Translations under genes and position numbers: made by a program
The notes under the pieces: model-generated
What the model was told of the DNA's origin: nothing
Database searches by the model: none
What the model saw: only the letters and a program-made list of their open reading frames with translations
Origin: Pseudomonas sp. TH43
GTDB taxonomy: Bacteria; Pseudomonadota; Gammaproteobacteria; Pseudomonadales; Pseudomonadaceae
Reading direction: 5' to 3'
DNA length: 64,000 nucleotides
NCBI RefSeq assembly: GCF_016650635.1
Contig: NZ_JAEKFI010000002.1
Span: 124,001 to 188,000 of the forward strand
Shown here: positions 16,872 through 26,418 of the stretch, one piece after another
Layout of the letters: each line of letters starts with the position of its first letter
How positions within the stretch are numbered: position 1 is the first letter of the stretch

Positions 16872-18266
16872 TCAACCTGAAAGATGCGCGGCCAATGCCT
16901 TCGCCTGCAACGCAACATCCGTCACCGCCGTACTCTCCCACCACATCCCACGCAGCGGCGGCCCCATGGCGAACAACCGTTCGGCGGGAACCCCTTCCGC
17001 ATCCAGTACCGCACCCTTGGCAGTCGCCGCAATCCCCAACGCCAACGGCCCCGGTTGCACCAACCCGCGAGCCAGCAGCTGTTGCGGCAAAGGTCGTGCG
17101 ACACGGCGCCAGTCGTACTCGATGCCACTGGAATTGATCAAAGCCGCGCCATGGATCACGCAGGTTTCAGCCTCACCACGGCGACGAATACGGATACCCA
17201 CGCCGTCCTCCGCTCGCGGCTCAAGCCCTTTGAACGAAGCCGCCTGAATCCGCAATCGACCTTCTTTGTGCAACCGCTCAACGAGCTCGGCACTCAGCGG
17301 CGGCGAACGATGGTGATGGCTTTCCCACCACGGCCGCACGTGCCGTACGAATTGTCGCCGTTGCACGTCAGTCGCCTGACTCCACAACCGCGGGATATGC
17401 ACCCGGACGGTGTCCAGCGGCGCCTGCCAGTCGACGCCTTGGGCGATGGCATCGCGGCAATGCCGACGCACTTCGTGCAGTAGCTGTCGCGGCGTGCGAA
17501 TACTCGGATCGTCACCCAGAAAATCCGCCCACGACGGCGGCTGCCGACGCACATGCGGCAGCAAGCCGTGGCGCGAAAACACCTCGATCGGCCCGCGATG
17601 CCCGGCCTGCTCCAGCGAAACAACGGCGTCAACCATGGTCAGGCCGGAGCCGATGATCAACACGCTGGATTGCGGATCGAGCTGGCGCATGGCGGTGACG
17701 TCCCAAGGGTCGAGCGCCGCGGCGTTAAGGCCACTGGATCGAGTTTGCGGCGTGCGTGCGGCGGGAAACATACCCGTGGCGATCACCGCGAATGCTCCCT
17801 GCAGGTTCTGCCCGTCGTTCAACGTGAGCCGCACCGAATCAGCGTGCATCTGCAGATCAACCACCTCTGCCTGCACGTGCTCGACTGTGGAACCGTGTCG
17901 AGCGCCAACCGCTCGCGCCTCGGTCAGACGTTGCTGCACGTAGACACCAAACATTCCGCGCGGCGGGAACAGCTCGCAGACCGGCACATTCTGCTCGGCA
18001 GACTGCGGCCAGCCCCCTGAGGCAATGTGTTCGGTCAGCCATTGTGTCAGGTCGTCAGGATTATCCGGATCGACGCTCATTCGTGCCGCATTGCCATTCA
18101 GCGTATGGCCCAACTCGACTGCGCTGTAGGCCTCGCCACGACCCAACTCGGCGCGCGGTTCGATGATCAGAATCTTGCGCTGACGAGGCAGGCGCAGCAA
18201 TTGCACCGCGAGCATGGTGCCGCTGAGCCCACCACCAATAATCAGGATGTCCGCATTCTGGCTCAT
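16872..18266 (-). CDS. FAD/NAD(P)-binding protein (NAD_binding_9 type)
   Basis: The 464-residue protein opens with an FAD Rossmann motif (ILIIGGGLSGTMLAVQL), continues with GRGEAYS and a second dinucleotide motif (VLIIGSGLTMVDAV). This is the pattern of the YdhS/HcaD-like FAD proteins with an unknown acceptor. It begins immediately after the XRE-cupin gene stop (TGAATG junction), so the two are one operon and the cupin regulator probably controls it. The substrate is unknown. Confidence 0.82.
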   Translation of the reverse strand: MSQNADILIIGGGLSGTMLAVQLLRLPRQRKILIIEPRAELGRGEAYSAVELGHTLNGNAARMSVDPDNPDDLTQWLTEHIASGGWPQSAEQNVPVCELFPPRGMFGVYVQQRLTEARAVGARHGSTVEHVQAEVVDLQMHADSVRLTLNDGQNLQGAFAVIATGMFPAARTPQTRSSGLNAAALDPWDVTAMRQLDPQSSVLIIGSGLTMVDAVVSLEQAGHRGPIEVFSRHGLLPHVRRQPPSWADFLGDDPSIRTPRQLLHEVRRHCRDAIAQGVDWQAPLDTVRVHIPRLWSQATDVQRRQFVRHVRPWWESHHHRSPPLSAELVERLHKEGRLRIQAASFKGLEPRAEDGVGIRIRRRGEAETCVIHGAALINSSGIEYDWRRVARPLPQQLLARGLVQPGPLALGIAATAKGAVLDAEGVPAERLFAMGPPLRGMWWESTAVTDVALQAKALAAHLSG

Positions 18267-18806
18267 TCAAATCACCACATTACGCACAAACCGCGCCGCC
18301 ACTTCACCATCGTTTCGATAGGCGTGCGGCTGGTTGCTGGCAAACATGAAAAACTCCCCGGTGCCGATGTGCTGTGGCTGATCACCCAACATCAGCGTCA
18401 GACAGCCCTCGAACACGTAGATTTGCTCACTCCAGCCGTCGGCATCCGGCTGCGATGGATATACCTCACCCGGTTGCAGGCACCATTCCCATTGCTCGAC
18501 TTCACGGGTCGCGGTGGCTTTCGACAGCAATACAGCTTTACTGCCCGGGATGCTTCCGGCCCATGCCACTTCGTTGATTCGGCTCGGATCGCGCGCGTCG
18601 GGTGCCTGGATCAAGTCGCTGAAGGCAACGTCGAGTGCTTCGGCAACGCGATCCAGAGTGGTCAGGCTGACATTCTTTTCGCCCGCCTCGATCGCCACCA
18701 ACATCCGCCGACTGACCCCGGATTTTTCCGCAAGCGCGGTCTGACTCATGTCCGCCGCATGGCGCAAGCGCCGAACGTTCTGGCTGACGTGCTGGAGGAC
18801 GGACAT
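18267..18806 (-). CDS. XRE-family regulator with C-terminal cupin domain
   Basis: The 179-residue protein has an N-terminal HTH (SQNVRRLRHAADMSQTALA, then SGVSRRMLVAIEAG) and a cupin_2 domain (QIYVFEGCLTLML, GEFFMFASNQPHAY). Such regulators sense a small molecule in the cupin barrel. ATG 18806 is the start that begins at the HTH. It is divergent from a DMT-family exporter at 18916 and upstream of the FAD protein; the shared 109-base intergenic region has a palindrome. Control of both sides is a reasonable inference. Confidence 0.88.
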   Translation of the reverse strand: MSVLQHVSQNVRRLRHAADMSQTALAEKSGVSRRMLVAIEAGEKNVSLTTLDRVAEALDVAFSDLIQAPDARDPSRINEVAWAGSIPGSKAVLLSKATATREVEQWEWCLQPGEVYPSQPDADGWSEQIYVFEGCLTLMLGDQPQHIGTGEFFMFASNQPHAYRNDGEVAARFVRNVVI

Positions 18807-18864
18807 TCTTTGGCTGGAATCTTTGGGCACTATATTGCTCACTCGGTGGGGTTGGGCAGTATAC

Positions 18865-18882
18865 TGCGCAACGTTGGGCGCA
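18865..18882. promoter_or_regulatory. Candidate XRE-cupin operator
   Basis: TGCGC-AACGTTGG-GCGCA is a near-perfect palindrome between the divergent XRE and DMT genes. Further GCGCA copies follow before ATG 18916, and a TATACT-like -10 lies just upstream. The link to the regulator is inferred from position. Confidence 0.4.
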
Positions 18883-18915
18883 TTGTGCGTCCTGCCTTTT
18901 ATAGTGCGCAAGGTC

Positions 18916-19848
18916 ATGACGTCGGCGAACAACTCCCCCACTTCCCTCCGTTTCTCCCGTTTCAGCAAAGCCGAATGCGTGTTGGTGCTGATTACCATGG
19001 TCTGGGGCGGCACATTTTTGCTGGTTCAGCACGCGATGACCGTCAGCGGGCCGATGTTCTTCGTCGGCCTGCGCTTTGCGGCGGCAGCGTGCATCGTTGC
19101 GCTGTTCTCCTGGCGCCATCTGCGCGACTTGACCCTGTTTGAACTCAAGGCCGGCGCCTTTATTGGCGTAGCAATCATGCTCGGTTACGGCTTGCAGACA
19201 GTCGGGCTGCAAACCATTCCAAGCAGTCAGTCGGCGTTCATTACTGCGCTGTATGTGCCGTTCGTGCCGTTGCTGCAATGGCTGGTGCTGGGACGGCGGC
19301 CGGGGCTGATGCCGAGCATCGGCATCATGTTGGCGTTTACCGGGCTGATGCTGTTGTCGGGGCCGTCGGGCGCCTCGCTGAATTTCAGCCCCGGTGAAAT
19401 TGCCACGCTGATCAGTGCCATCGCCATTGCCGCCGAGATCATTTTGATCAGCACCTATGCCGGGCAGGTTGATGTACGCCGGGTGACCGTGGTGCAACTG
19501 GCGACGACGTCGGTGTTGTCGTTTCTGTTGGTCGTGCCAACCGGTGAAGTGATTGCGGATTTCTCCTGGACGCTGCTGGTGACTGCGCTGGGATTGGGCG
19601 CGGCGAGTGCGGCGATTCAGGTGGCGATGAACTGGGCGCAGAAGAGTGTTTCGCCGACGCGGGCAACCTTGATCTATGCCGGTGAGCCGGTGTGGGCAGG
19701 GATTGTCGGGCGGATTGCCGGGGAGCGGTTGCCGGCGATTGCGTTGCTGGGCGCCGGGTTGATTGTGGCGGCGGTAATTGTCAGTGAGTTGAAGACCAAG
19801 GGTAAGGTCGTCGAGGCTGAGGAAGAGCTGGAGCGGGGAGTGTCATAA
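18916..19848 (+). CDS. DMT-superfamily (EamA) exporter, 3' end replaced by IS sequence
   Basis: The 310-residue protein has about ten membrane helices and two EamA repeats (MVWGGTFLLVQHAMTVSG and LIYAGEPVWAGIVGR). It likely exports amino acids or metabolites. ATG 18916 is the first plausible start; GTG 18904 is an alternative. The last three codons (Gly-Val-Ser) and the stop are supplied by the left end of the IS256 element at 19836; the interrupted original tail (Glu-Thr-Gln-Gly-stop) is still readable after the element, ending at 21232. The function is probably intact because only the tail after the last charged segment changes. Confidence 0.88.
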   Translation: MTSANNSPTSLRFSRFSKAECVLVLITMVWGGTFLLVQHAMTVSGPMFFVGLRFAAAACIVALFSWRHLRDLTLFELKAGAFIGVAIMLGYGLQTVGLQTIPSSQSAFITALYVPFVPLLQWLVLGRRPGLMPSIGIMLAFTGLMLLSGPSGASLNFSPGEIATLISAIAIAAEIILISTYAGQVDVRRVTVVQLATTSVLSFLLVVPTGEVIADFSWTLLVTALGLGAASAAIQVAMNWAQKSVSPTRATLIYAGEPVWAGIVGRIAGERLPAIALLGAGLIVAAVIVSELKTKGKVVEAEEELERGVS

Positions 19849-21208
19849 ATTTTGTGTTCGGGCATAACATGCTGCAGAGGTGCATGTATGCCAACCAAAA
19901 AGAAACCGGCCCGTGAGGCCAAGCGTGACCTTCCGTCCATTCCAAAAGAGCTGATCGACCAGTTCCTCAGCGAGACGATGAGTGCCGAAGCGATTCAGGA
20001 TGCCGCGATGGCGTTCAAAAAGGCGCTTATCGAAAGAGCCCTTGGTGCCGAGTTGGGACTTCACCTTGGCTATCCTCAGGGCGCGGAGCGCCCTGAGGAT
20101 TCGAGTAACCAGCGTAACGGCAAGAGCGGCAAAACCGTGCTGACCGATGACGGCCCGTTGCGTCTGGATATTCCCAGAGACCGTGACGGCAGCTTTTCTC
20201 CGATTTTGATCCCCAAACACGAGCGGCGTTTTACAGGCTTTGATGACAAGATCATTGCCATGTATGCCCGCGGCATGAGCGTTCGTGAGATTCGTGCATT
20301 TCTCTCGGAACAGTACGCAACAGATGTCTCCCATGACTTCATCAGCACCGTTACCGACGCTGTTCTGGAGGAAGTCAGTACGTGGCAACAACGGCCCCTC
20401 GAGCCCATGTACCCGGTCATTTTCTTTGATGCGCTGCGGGTTAAAATCCGTGATGAAGGCGTGGTTCGCAACAAAGCGATTTACCTGGCTCTGGGCGTAC
20501 TTCCGGACGGCACCCGCGACATTCTGGGCATCTGGATTGAGAACACAGAGGGCGCCAAGTTCTGGATGAAAGTCTTCAACGACCTTAAAACCCGAGGTGT
20601 CGAAGATGTCCTGATTGCGGTAACGGATGGTCTCAAAGGCATGCCTGAAGCCTTGAGTGCAGTGTTTCCTCAGACAGCGTTGCAGACATGCATCGTTCAC
20701 CTGATCCGCAACAGCCTTGATTACGCGGCATGGGACAAGCGTCGCGAACTGGCCAAGGCCCTGAAACCGATTTATCAAGCACTCAACGCCGAAGTCGCCG
20801 AGCAAGCTCTGGATGCCTTCGAATCGGGGCCTTGGGGCAAGCAATATCCAACGGTGGTTGCAGCCTGGCGACGCGCTTGGGATCGAGTTATCCCGTTCTT
20901 TGTGTTCCCGCCAGCCATACGAAAGGTGATCTACACCACCAATGCCATCGAGAGTATCAACTCGCAGCTGCGCAAGATCATCAAGACAAGAGGTCACTTT
21001 CCAACCGACGAAGCCGCGACGAAACTGATCTGGCTGGCACTGCAAAACATCACCGCCAACTGGGGAAGCGCCGCCCATGACTGGAAAAACGCTATGAATC
21101 AATTTGCGGTTTTGTACGGGGACCGATTCATCAGGTCTAACTGGTGAAATGAAGGCCTGCCTGACGGCAGGCCATTAACGGCCCGCACACAAAAAATCTG
21201 ACACTCTC
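19836..21208 (+). mobile_element. IS256-family insertion sequence, copy 1
   Basis: The 1373-base element has imperfect terminal inverted repeats (left end GGGAGTGTCATAAATTTTGT, right end reading inward GAGAGTGTCAGATTTTTTGT) and a perfect eight-base target duplication CTGGAGCG at 19828-19835 and 21209-21216, the size expected for IS256 elements. A second copy of the same length lies inverted at 39456-40828. The intact duplication indicates recent insertion. Confidence 0.95.
19888..21147 (+). CDS. IS256-family transposase (copy 1)
   Basis: The 419-residue protein is a full-length mutator-type transposase with the DDE residues in FFDALRVKIRDEG, VTDGLKGMPEAL and TTNAIESINSQLRK. ATG 19888 is taken rather than the TTG at 19852 because it opens the family-typical basic N-terminus (PTKKKPAREAKRD). 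The protein sequence is identical to the copy at 39517-40776, so both are probably functional. Confidence 0.95.
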   Translation: MPTKKKPAREAKRDLPSIPKELIDQFLSETMSAEAIQDAAMAFKKALIERALGAELGLHLGYPQGAERPEDSSNQRNGKSGKTVLTDDGPLRLDIPRDRDGSFSPILIPKHERRFTGFDDKIIAMYARGMSVREIRAFLSEQYATDVSHDFISTVTDAVLEEVSTWQQRPLEPMYPVIFFDALRVKIRDEGVVRNKAIYLALGVLPDGTRDILGIWIENTEGAKFWMKVFNDLKTRGVEDVLIAVTDGLKGMPEALSAVFPQTALQTCIVHLIRNSLDYAAWDKRRELAKALKPIYQALNAEVAEQALDAFESGPWGKQYPTVVAAWRRAWDRVIPFFVFPPAIRKVIYTTNAIESINSQLRKIIKTRGHFPTDEAATKLIWLALQNITANWGSAAHDWKNAMNQFAVLYGDRFIRSNW

Positions 21209-21262
21209 CTGGAGCGGGAAACACAGGGTTGATGCGCAACATTTCAGCGTCTGCCCCAGCGC

Positions 21263-21330
21263 TTTCGTGAGCAGGCTCGCTCCTACATTTTGAAATACAT
21301 TCCAATGTGGGAGCGAGCCTGCTCGTGAAA
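21263..21330. repeat. Second-class REP hairpin
   Basis: GAGCAGGCTCGCTCC and its complement GGGAGCGAGCCTGCTC flank an AT-rich loop. It differs in core sequence from the common GTAGGAGCTGCCG elements. Apart from this and the DMT tail, the stretch to 21479 holds only the sha promoter region. Confidence 0.8.
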
Positions 21331-21479
21331 GGGCCATCTGCTACGGCATCCCTGCCCGCTGAAACAATGCCAAACAGTTAATTTCAGACTACTTTGTAGG
21401 ATTCTGAGACATCCTGGCGTTTGGTGATCGGGGAGCTGGCACGTATGATGCTTCACAAACTTCCGCAGATTAGAAGCCT

Positions 21480-24398
21480 ATGTCCCTGATAGTTCTACTG
21501 CTTCTGCCATTCATTGGCAGCTGTCTGGCAGCGGTGCTGCCACACAACGCGCGTAATACCGAATCCCTGTTGGCAGGTCTGGTCGCTTTGATCGGCACTG
21601 TTCAGGTTGCGCTGTTGTATCCGCAAATCGCCCATGGCGGCGTCATTCGTGAAGAGTTCATGTGGCTGCCCAGCCTCGGCCTGAACTTTGTTCTGCGCAT
21701 GGACGGCTTCGCCTGGCTGTTCTCGATGCTGGTGCTGGGCATCGGCACCCTCGTCTCTTTGTACGCCCGCTACTACATGTCACCGGACGATCCGGTGCCG
21801 CGTTTCTTCGCGTTTTTCCTGGCGTTCATGGGCGCCATGCTCGGCCTGGTGATCTCCGGCAACCTGATCCAGATCGTGTTTTTCTGGGAGCTGACCAGCC
21901 TTTTCTCGTTCCTGCTGATCGGCTACTGGCACCACCGCGCCGACGCCCGACGCGGCGCTTATATGGCGCTGATGGTGACCGGCGCGGGCGGACTATGCCT
22001 GCTGGCGGGGGTCATGATCCTCGGCCATGTCGTCGGCAGCTATGACCTCGACAAGGTCCTGGCCGCCGGCGATCTGATTCGCGCACATGCCCTCTACCCT
22101 ATTCTGTTACCCCTCATTCTCATCGGCGCACTCAGCAAAAGTGCCCAATTCCCGTTTCACTTCTGGTTGCCCCATGCAATGGCGGCGCCGACACCCGTCT
22201 CTGCGTATCTGCACTCGGCAACCATGGTCAAGGCCGGGGTGTTCCTGCTCGCGCGCCTGTGGCCGTCACTGTCCGGCAGCGAAGAATGGTTCTACATCGT
22301 CAGCGGCGCGGGCGCGTGCACGCTGTTGCTGGGCGCCTATTGCGCGATGTTCCAGAACGACCTCAAGGGATTGCTCGCCTACTCGACCATCAGCCACCTC
22401 GGTCTGATCACCCTGTTGCTGGGTCTGAACAGTCCGCTGGCGGCCGTCGCAGCGGTGTTCCACATCCTCAACCACGCTACGTTCAAGGCCTCGCTGTTCA
22501 TGGCGGCGGGGATCATCGACCACGAAAGCGGCACTCGCGATATCCGCAAGCTCAGCGGCCTGATCAAACTGATCCCGTTCACGGCGACGCTGGCCATGGT
22601 CGCCAGCGCCTCGATGGCTGGCGTGCCGTTGCTGAATGGTTTCCTCTCGAAAGAGATGTTCTTCGCCGAAACCGTGTTCATCAATGCCACGGCGTGGGTA
22701 GAGATGTCCTTGCCGATTGTCGCGACCATCGCCGGTATGTTCAGCGTCGCTTACTCCCTGCGCTTCACCGTTGATGTGTTCTTCGGGCCGCCGGCCACCG
22801 ACCTGCCGCACACGCCACACGAACCGCCGCGCTGGATGCGTGCCCCGGTCGAGTTGCTGGTGTTCACCTGCCTGCTAGTGGGGATTTTCCCGGCGCAAAT
22901 CGTCGGCCCGCTGCTCGCGGCTGCCGCGCTGCCCGTGGTCGGTGGCGCACTGCCTGAATACAGCCTGGCCATCTGGCATGGCCTGAATGCGCCGATGATC
23001 ATGAGCCTGATTGCCATGTCCGGCGGCATCGTCCTGTACCTGCTGTTGCGCAACCAGTTCAAACGCGGCCGCTTCAAATACCCGCCACTGGTGGGCCGCT
23101 TCAATGGCAAGCGCCTGTTCGAGCGCAGCCTGGTGGTGATGATGCGCATGGCCCGTCGTCTGGAGCGGCGTCTGGGCACCAAGCGTCTGCAAATGCAATT
23201 GTTCCTGATGGTGCTGGCGGCAGTGCTCGCCGGCCTGATTCCAATGTTGCACAGCAGCCTGAGCTGGGGCGACCGGCCGAAGATCCCGGGCTCCATCGTC
23301 TTCGTGACCCTGTGGCTGCTGGCGATTGCCTGTGCGCTGGGTGCCGCCTGGCAAGCCAAATATCACCGTCTCGCCGCTCTGACCATGGTCAGCGTCTGCG
23401 GGTTGATGACCTGCGTGACCTTCGTCTGGTTCTCCGCGCCGGATCTGGCGCTGACGCAACTGGCCGTAGAAGTGGTCACCACCGTGTTGATCCTGCTCGG
23501 ACTGCGCTGGCTGCCACGCCGTATCGAAGAAGTCTCGCCACTGCCGAGCAGCCTGCGCAAGGCACGCATTCGTCGTCTGCGCGACTTGCTGTTGTCGGTC
23601 GCCGTCGGCGGCGGCATGGCGCTGTTGTCTTACGCCATGCTCACGCGGCAGACGCCGAACGACATCTCCTCGTTCTACCTCAGTCGCGCCATGCCCGAGG
23701 GCGGTGGCAGCAACGTGGTCAACGTGATGCTGGTGGACTTCCGCGGCTTCGACACCCTCGGCGAAATCACCGTGCTGGTCGCTGTGGCACTGACAGTGTT
23801 CGCCCTGCTGCGCCGCTTCCGCCCACCGAAAGAAAGTCTGCAATTGCCGGCCCAGCAGCGTTTGCTGGCACCGGACGTGGTTACCGATCTGGTCAACCCG
23901 CGTTCGGCCAGCGACACCGCGCTCGGCTTCATGATGGTGCCGGCGGTGCTGGTGCGGCTGCTGCTGCCGATTGCGCTGGTGGTCTCGTTCTACCTGTTCA
24001 TGCGCGGGCACAATCAGCCGGGCGGCGGTTTTGTCGCCGGGTTGGTGATGTCGGTGGCGTTCATCCTGCAATACATGGTTGCCGGCACACAGTGGGTCGA
24101 GGCGCAAATGAGCCTGCGACCGCTGCGCTGGATGGGCACCGGATTGCTGTTCGCCACGGCCACCGGTCTGGGGGCGATGCTGGTGGGCTATCCGTTCCTG
24201 ACAACGCACACCTGGCATTTCACCTTGCCGCTGCTCGGTGACATCCATATCGCCAGCGCACTGTTCTTCGACGTTGGCGTGTATGGCGTGGTGGTCGGTT
24301 CGACGCTGTTGATCCTCACCGCCCTCGCCCACCAATCGGTGCGGGGTCACAAGACCGCATCGCTGCCCAAGTCCGTCGCCAGCAAAGGAGCCGTCTGA
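21480..24398 (+). CDS. shaA: Monovalent cation/H+ antiporter subunit A (fused A-B), Sha/Mrp
   Basis: The 972-residue membrane protein is the largest subunit of the Mrp/Sha Na+/H+ antiporter. Residues about 1-500 are the NuoL-like proton-channel part (SLFSFLLIGYWHH, FPFHFWLPHAMAAPTPVSAYLHSATMVKAGVFLLAR), and the C-terminal 250 residues are an MrpB-like domain (LPIALVVSFYLFMRGHNQPGGGFVAGLVMS), so A and B are fused as in other Pseudomonas. Na+ and pH homeostasis is the family role. It starts the six-gene operon and shares one base (TGATG) with shaC. Confidence 0.93.
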   Translation: MSLIVLLLLPFIGSCLAAVLPHNARNTESLLAGLVALIGTVQVALLYPQIAHGGVIREEFMWLPSLGLNFVLRMDGFAWLFSMLVLGIGTLVSLYARYYMSPDDPVPRFFAFFLAFMGAMLGLVISGNLIQIVFFWELTSLFSFLLIGYWHHRADARRGAYMALMVTGAGGLCLLAGVMILGHVVGSYDLDKVLAAGDLIRAHALYPILLPLILIGALSKSAQFPFHFWLPHAMAAPTPVSAYLHSATMVKAGVFLLARLWPSLSGSEEWFYIVSGAGACTLLLGAYCAMFQNDLKGLLAYSTISHLGLITLLLGLNSPLAAVAAVFHILNHATFKASLFMAAGIIDHESGTRDIRKLSGLIKLIPFTATLAMVASASMAGVPLLNGFLSKEMFFAETVFINATAWVEMSLPIVATIAGMFSVAYSLRFTVDVFFGPPATDLPHTPHEPPRWMRAPVELLVFTCLLVGIFPAQIVGPLLAAAALPVVGGALPEYSLAIWHGLNAPMIMSLIAMSGGIVLYLLLRNQFKRGRFKYPPLVGRFNGKRLFERSLVVMMRMARRLERRLGTKRLQMQLFLMVLAAVLAGLIPMLHSSLSWGDRPKIPGSIVFVTLWLLAIACALGAAWQAKYHRLAALTMVSVCGLMTCVTFVWFSAPDLALTQLAVEVVTTVLILLGLRWLPRRIEEVSPLPSSLRKARIRRLRDLLLSVAVGGGMALLSYAMLTRQTPNDISSFYLSRAMPEGGGSNVVNVMLVDFRGFDTLGEITVLVAVALTVFALLRRFRPPKESLQLPAQQRLLAPDVVTDLVNPRSASDTALGFMMVPAVLVRLLLPIALVVSFYLFMRGHNQPGGGFVAGLVMSVAFILQYMVAGTQWVEAQMSLRPLRWMGTGLLFATATGLGAMLVGYPFLTTHTWHFTLPLLGDIHIASALFFDVGVYGVVVGSTLLILTALAHQSVRGHKTASLPKSVASKGAV

Positions 24399-24742
24399 TG
24401 GAAGAAGTCATCGCAATCGCCATCGGCGTTCTCGCCGCGTCGGGCGTCTGGTTGATCCTGCGGCCACGAACTTTTCAGGTGGTCATGGGCCTGTGCTTGC
24501 TGTCGTACGCGGTCAACCTGTTCATCTTCAGCATGGGCAGCCTGTTCATCGGCAAGGAGCCGGTGATCAAGGACGGCGTCACGCAAGACTTGCTGCATTA
24601 CACCGATCCGCTGCCACAAGCACTGGTACTGACGGCGATCGTCATCAGCTTCGCCATGACTGCGTTGTTCCTCGTCGTTCTGCTCGCTTCGCGCGGCCTG
24701 ACCGGCACCGACCACGTCGACGGCCGGGAGCCTAAAGAATGA
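24398..24742 (+). CDS. shaC: Monovalent cation/H+ antiporter subunit C, Sha/Mrp
   Basis: The 114-residue protein has three membrane helices and resembles NuoK/MrpC (GVLAASGVWLILRPRTFQVVMGLCLLSYAVNL; LTAIVISFAMTALFLVVLL). It overlaps shaA by one base and shaD by four bases (ATGA), so translation is coupled. It is an essential core subunit of the antiporter. Confidence 0.92.
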   Translation: MEEVIAIAIGVLAASGVWLILRPRTFQVVMGLCLLSYAVNLFIFSMGSLFIGKEPVIKDGVTQDLLHYTDPLPQALVLTAIVISFAMTALFLVVLLASRGLTGTDHVDGREPKE

Positions 24743-26418
24743 TGGCGATGACTCACCTGATCGCCGCACCGATTCTGCTGCCGTTGCTGACCGCCGCCAT
24801 CATGCTGATGCTTGGCGAACGGCACCGGCCGCTGAAGGCGAAAATCAACCTGTTCTCCAGCCTCGTCGGTCTGTTCATTTCGGTCATGCTGCTGCAATGG
24901 ACGCAAACCACCGGCGTGCCAGGCTCCATCGGCGTTTACTTGCCCGGTAACTGGCAGGCGCCGTTCGGCATTGTGCTGGTGGTTGATCGCCTGTCGGCGC
25001 TGATGCTGGTGCTGACCGGGATCATCGGCGTCAGCGCTCTGTTGTTTGCGATGGCGCGTTGGGACGGTGCCGGTTCGAGCTTCCACGCACTGTTTCAGAT
25101 TCAACTGATGGGCCTGTATGGCGCGTTCCTGACGGCGGATCTGTTCAACCTGTTCGTGTTCTTCGAAGTGTTACTCGCCGCCTCTTATGGCCTCTTGCTG
25201 CACGGCTCGGGCCGGGCGCGGGTGTCGTCGGGGCTGCATTACATTTCGATCAACCTGCTGGCCTCGTCGTTGTTCCTGATTGGCGCGGCGCTGATATACG
25301 GCGTCACCGGCACCCTGAACATGGCCGATCTGGCGCTGAAGATTCCGCTGGTACCTGAGGCTGACCGTGGCTTGCTGCACGCAGGCGCAGGGATTCTGGC
25401 GGTAGCGTTTCTGGCCAAGGCTGGCATGTGGCCGCTGAATTTCTGGCTGGTACCGGCCTACTCCTCGGCCAGCGCGCCAGTCGCGGCAATGTTCGCGATC
25501 ATGACCAAAGTCGGCATCTACACCCTGCTGCGCCTGTGGACGCTGCTGTTTTCCGGGCAGGCTGGCGCGTCTGCATTCTTCGGTGGCGACTGGTTGATCT
25601 ACGGCGGCATGGCGACCATGGCCTGCGCGGCGCTGGCGATTCTTGCTGCGCAACGACTGGAGCGCATCGCCAGCCTGAGCATTCTGGTGTCGGCCGGCAT
25701 TCTGCTGTCGGCTATCGGTTTCGCTCAACCGAACCTGATTGGCGCGGCGCTGTTCTACATGGTCAGCTCGACCCTGGCGCTGAGCGCACTGTTTCTGCTG
25801 GCTGAATTGATCGAGCGCTCGCGCTCGGCCAACGAGATCCCGCTGGAAGACGAAAGCGAACTGCTACCGCGTCCACAAGAATCCCTGCAACCGCCCAAAG
25901 GCATCAACCTCGACGACGAGCAGAAAGCCGTGGTCGGTCAGGTCATCCCGTGGACCATGGCGTTTCTTGGCCTGAGCTTCATTGCCTGCGCCCTGCTGAT
26001 CATCGGCATGCCGCCGCTGTCCGGGTTCATTGGCAAGCTCAACCTGATGGACGCGCTGCTGAATCCACTGGGCCTGGGCACCGGCGCACCGATCTCCAAT
26101 GCGGCGTGGGCGCTGCTGGCGCTGTTGATCCTCTCCGGGCTGGCTTCGTTGATGGCGTTCTCGCGCCTCGGCATCCAGCGTTTCTGGACGCCCGAGGAGC
26201 GCCCTTCGCCGCTGCTGCGCAAACTCGAATGCGCGCCGATCTTTCTGCTGTTGGGGCTGAGCATCGCTCTGACCTTCAAGGCCGAGCCGCTGCTGCGCTA
26301 CACCCAGGCCACCGCCGAGGCGCTGAACAATCCGCAGCAATACGTCATGGCGGTGCTCGGCACCCGCGCAGTACCGAGCCCGGAAAGCAAAGCCGCGATG
26401 CTGGAGGTGCAGCCATGA
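24739..26418 (+). CDS. shaD: Monovalent cation/H+ antiporter subunit D, Sha/Mrp
   Basis: The 559-residue protein is a NuoM/N-like subunit with about 14 helices. Diagnostic stretches are FNLFVFFEVLLAASYGLLLHG and FLAKAGMWPLNFWLVPAYSSA, which hold the conserved channel Glu and Lys. A hydrophilic insertion around residues 370-400 (EDESELLPRPQESLQPP) is seen in many Pseudomonas homologues. It overlaps its neighbours by four bases on each side. Confidence 0.93.
   Translation: MMAMTHLIAAPILLPLLTAAIMLMLGERHRPLKAKINLFSSLVGLFISVMLLQWTQTTGVPGSIGVYLPGNWQAPFGIVLVVDRLSALMLVLTGIIGVSALLFAMARWDGAGSSFHALFQIQLMGLYGAFLTADLFNLFVFFEVLLAASYGLLLHGSGRARVSSGLHYISINLLASSLFLIGAALIYGVTGTLNMADLALKIPLVPEADRGLLHAGAGILAVAFLAKAGMWPLNFWLVPAYSSASAPVAAMFAIMTKVGIYTLLRLWTLLFSGQAGASAFFGGDWLIYGGMATMACAALAILAAQRLERIASLSILVSAGILLSAIGFAQPNLIGAALFYMVSSTLALSALFLLAELIERSRSANEIPLEDESELLPRPQESLQPPKGINLDDEQKAVVGQVIPWTMAFLGLSFIACALLIIGMPPLSGFIGKLNLMDALLNPLGLGTGAPISNAAWALLALLILSGLASLMAFSRLGIQRFWTPEERPSPLLRKLECAPIFLLLGLSIALTFKAEPLLRYTQATAEALNNPQQYVMAVLGTRAVPSPESKAAMLEVQP

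Noticed and set aside
19843..21102. 419-codon frame antisense to the IS256 transposase (and its twin at 39562-40821)
   Set aside because: It occurs in both copies only because the elements are identical; no start signal or domain.
22875..24350. 491-codon frame antisense to shaA
   Set aside because: Its composition (His/Gln-rich, without domains) is that of an antisense shadow of a membrane protein gene.
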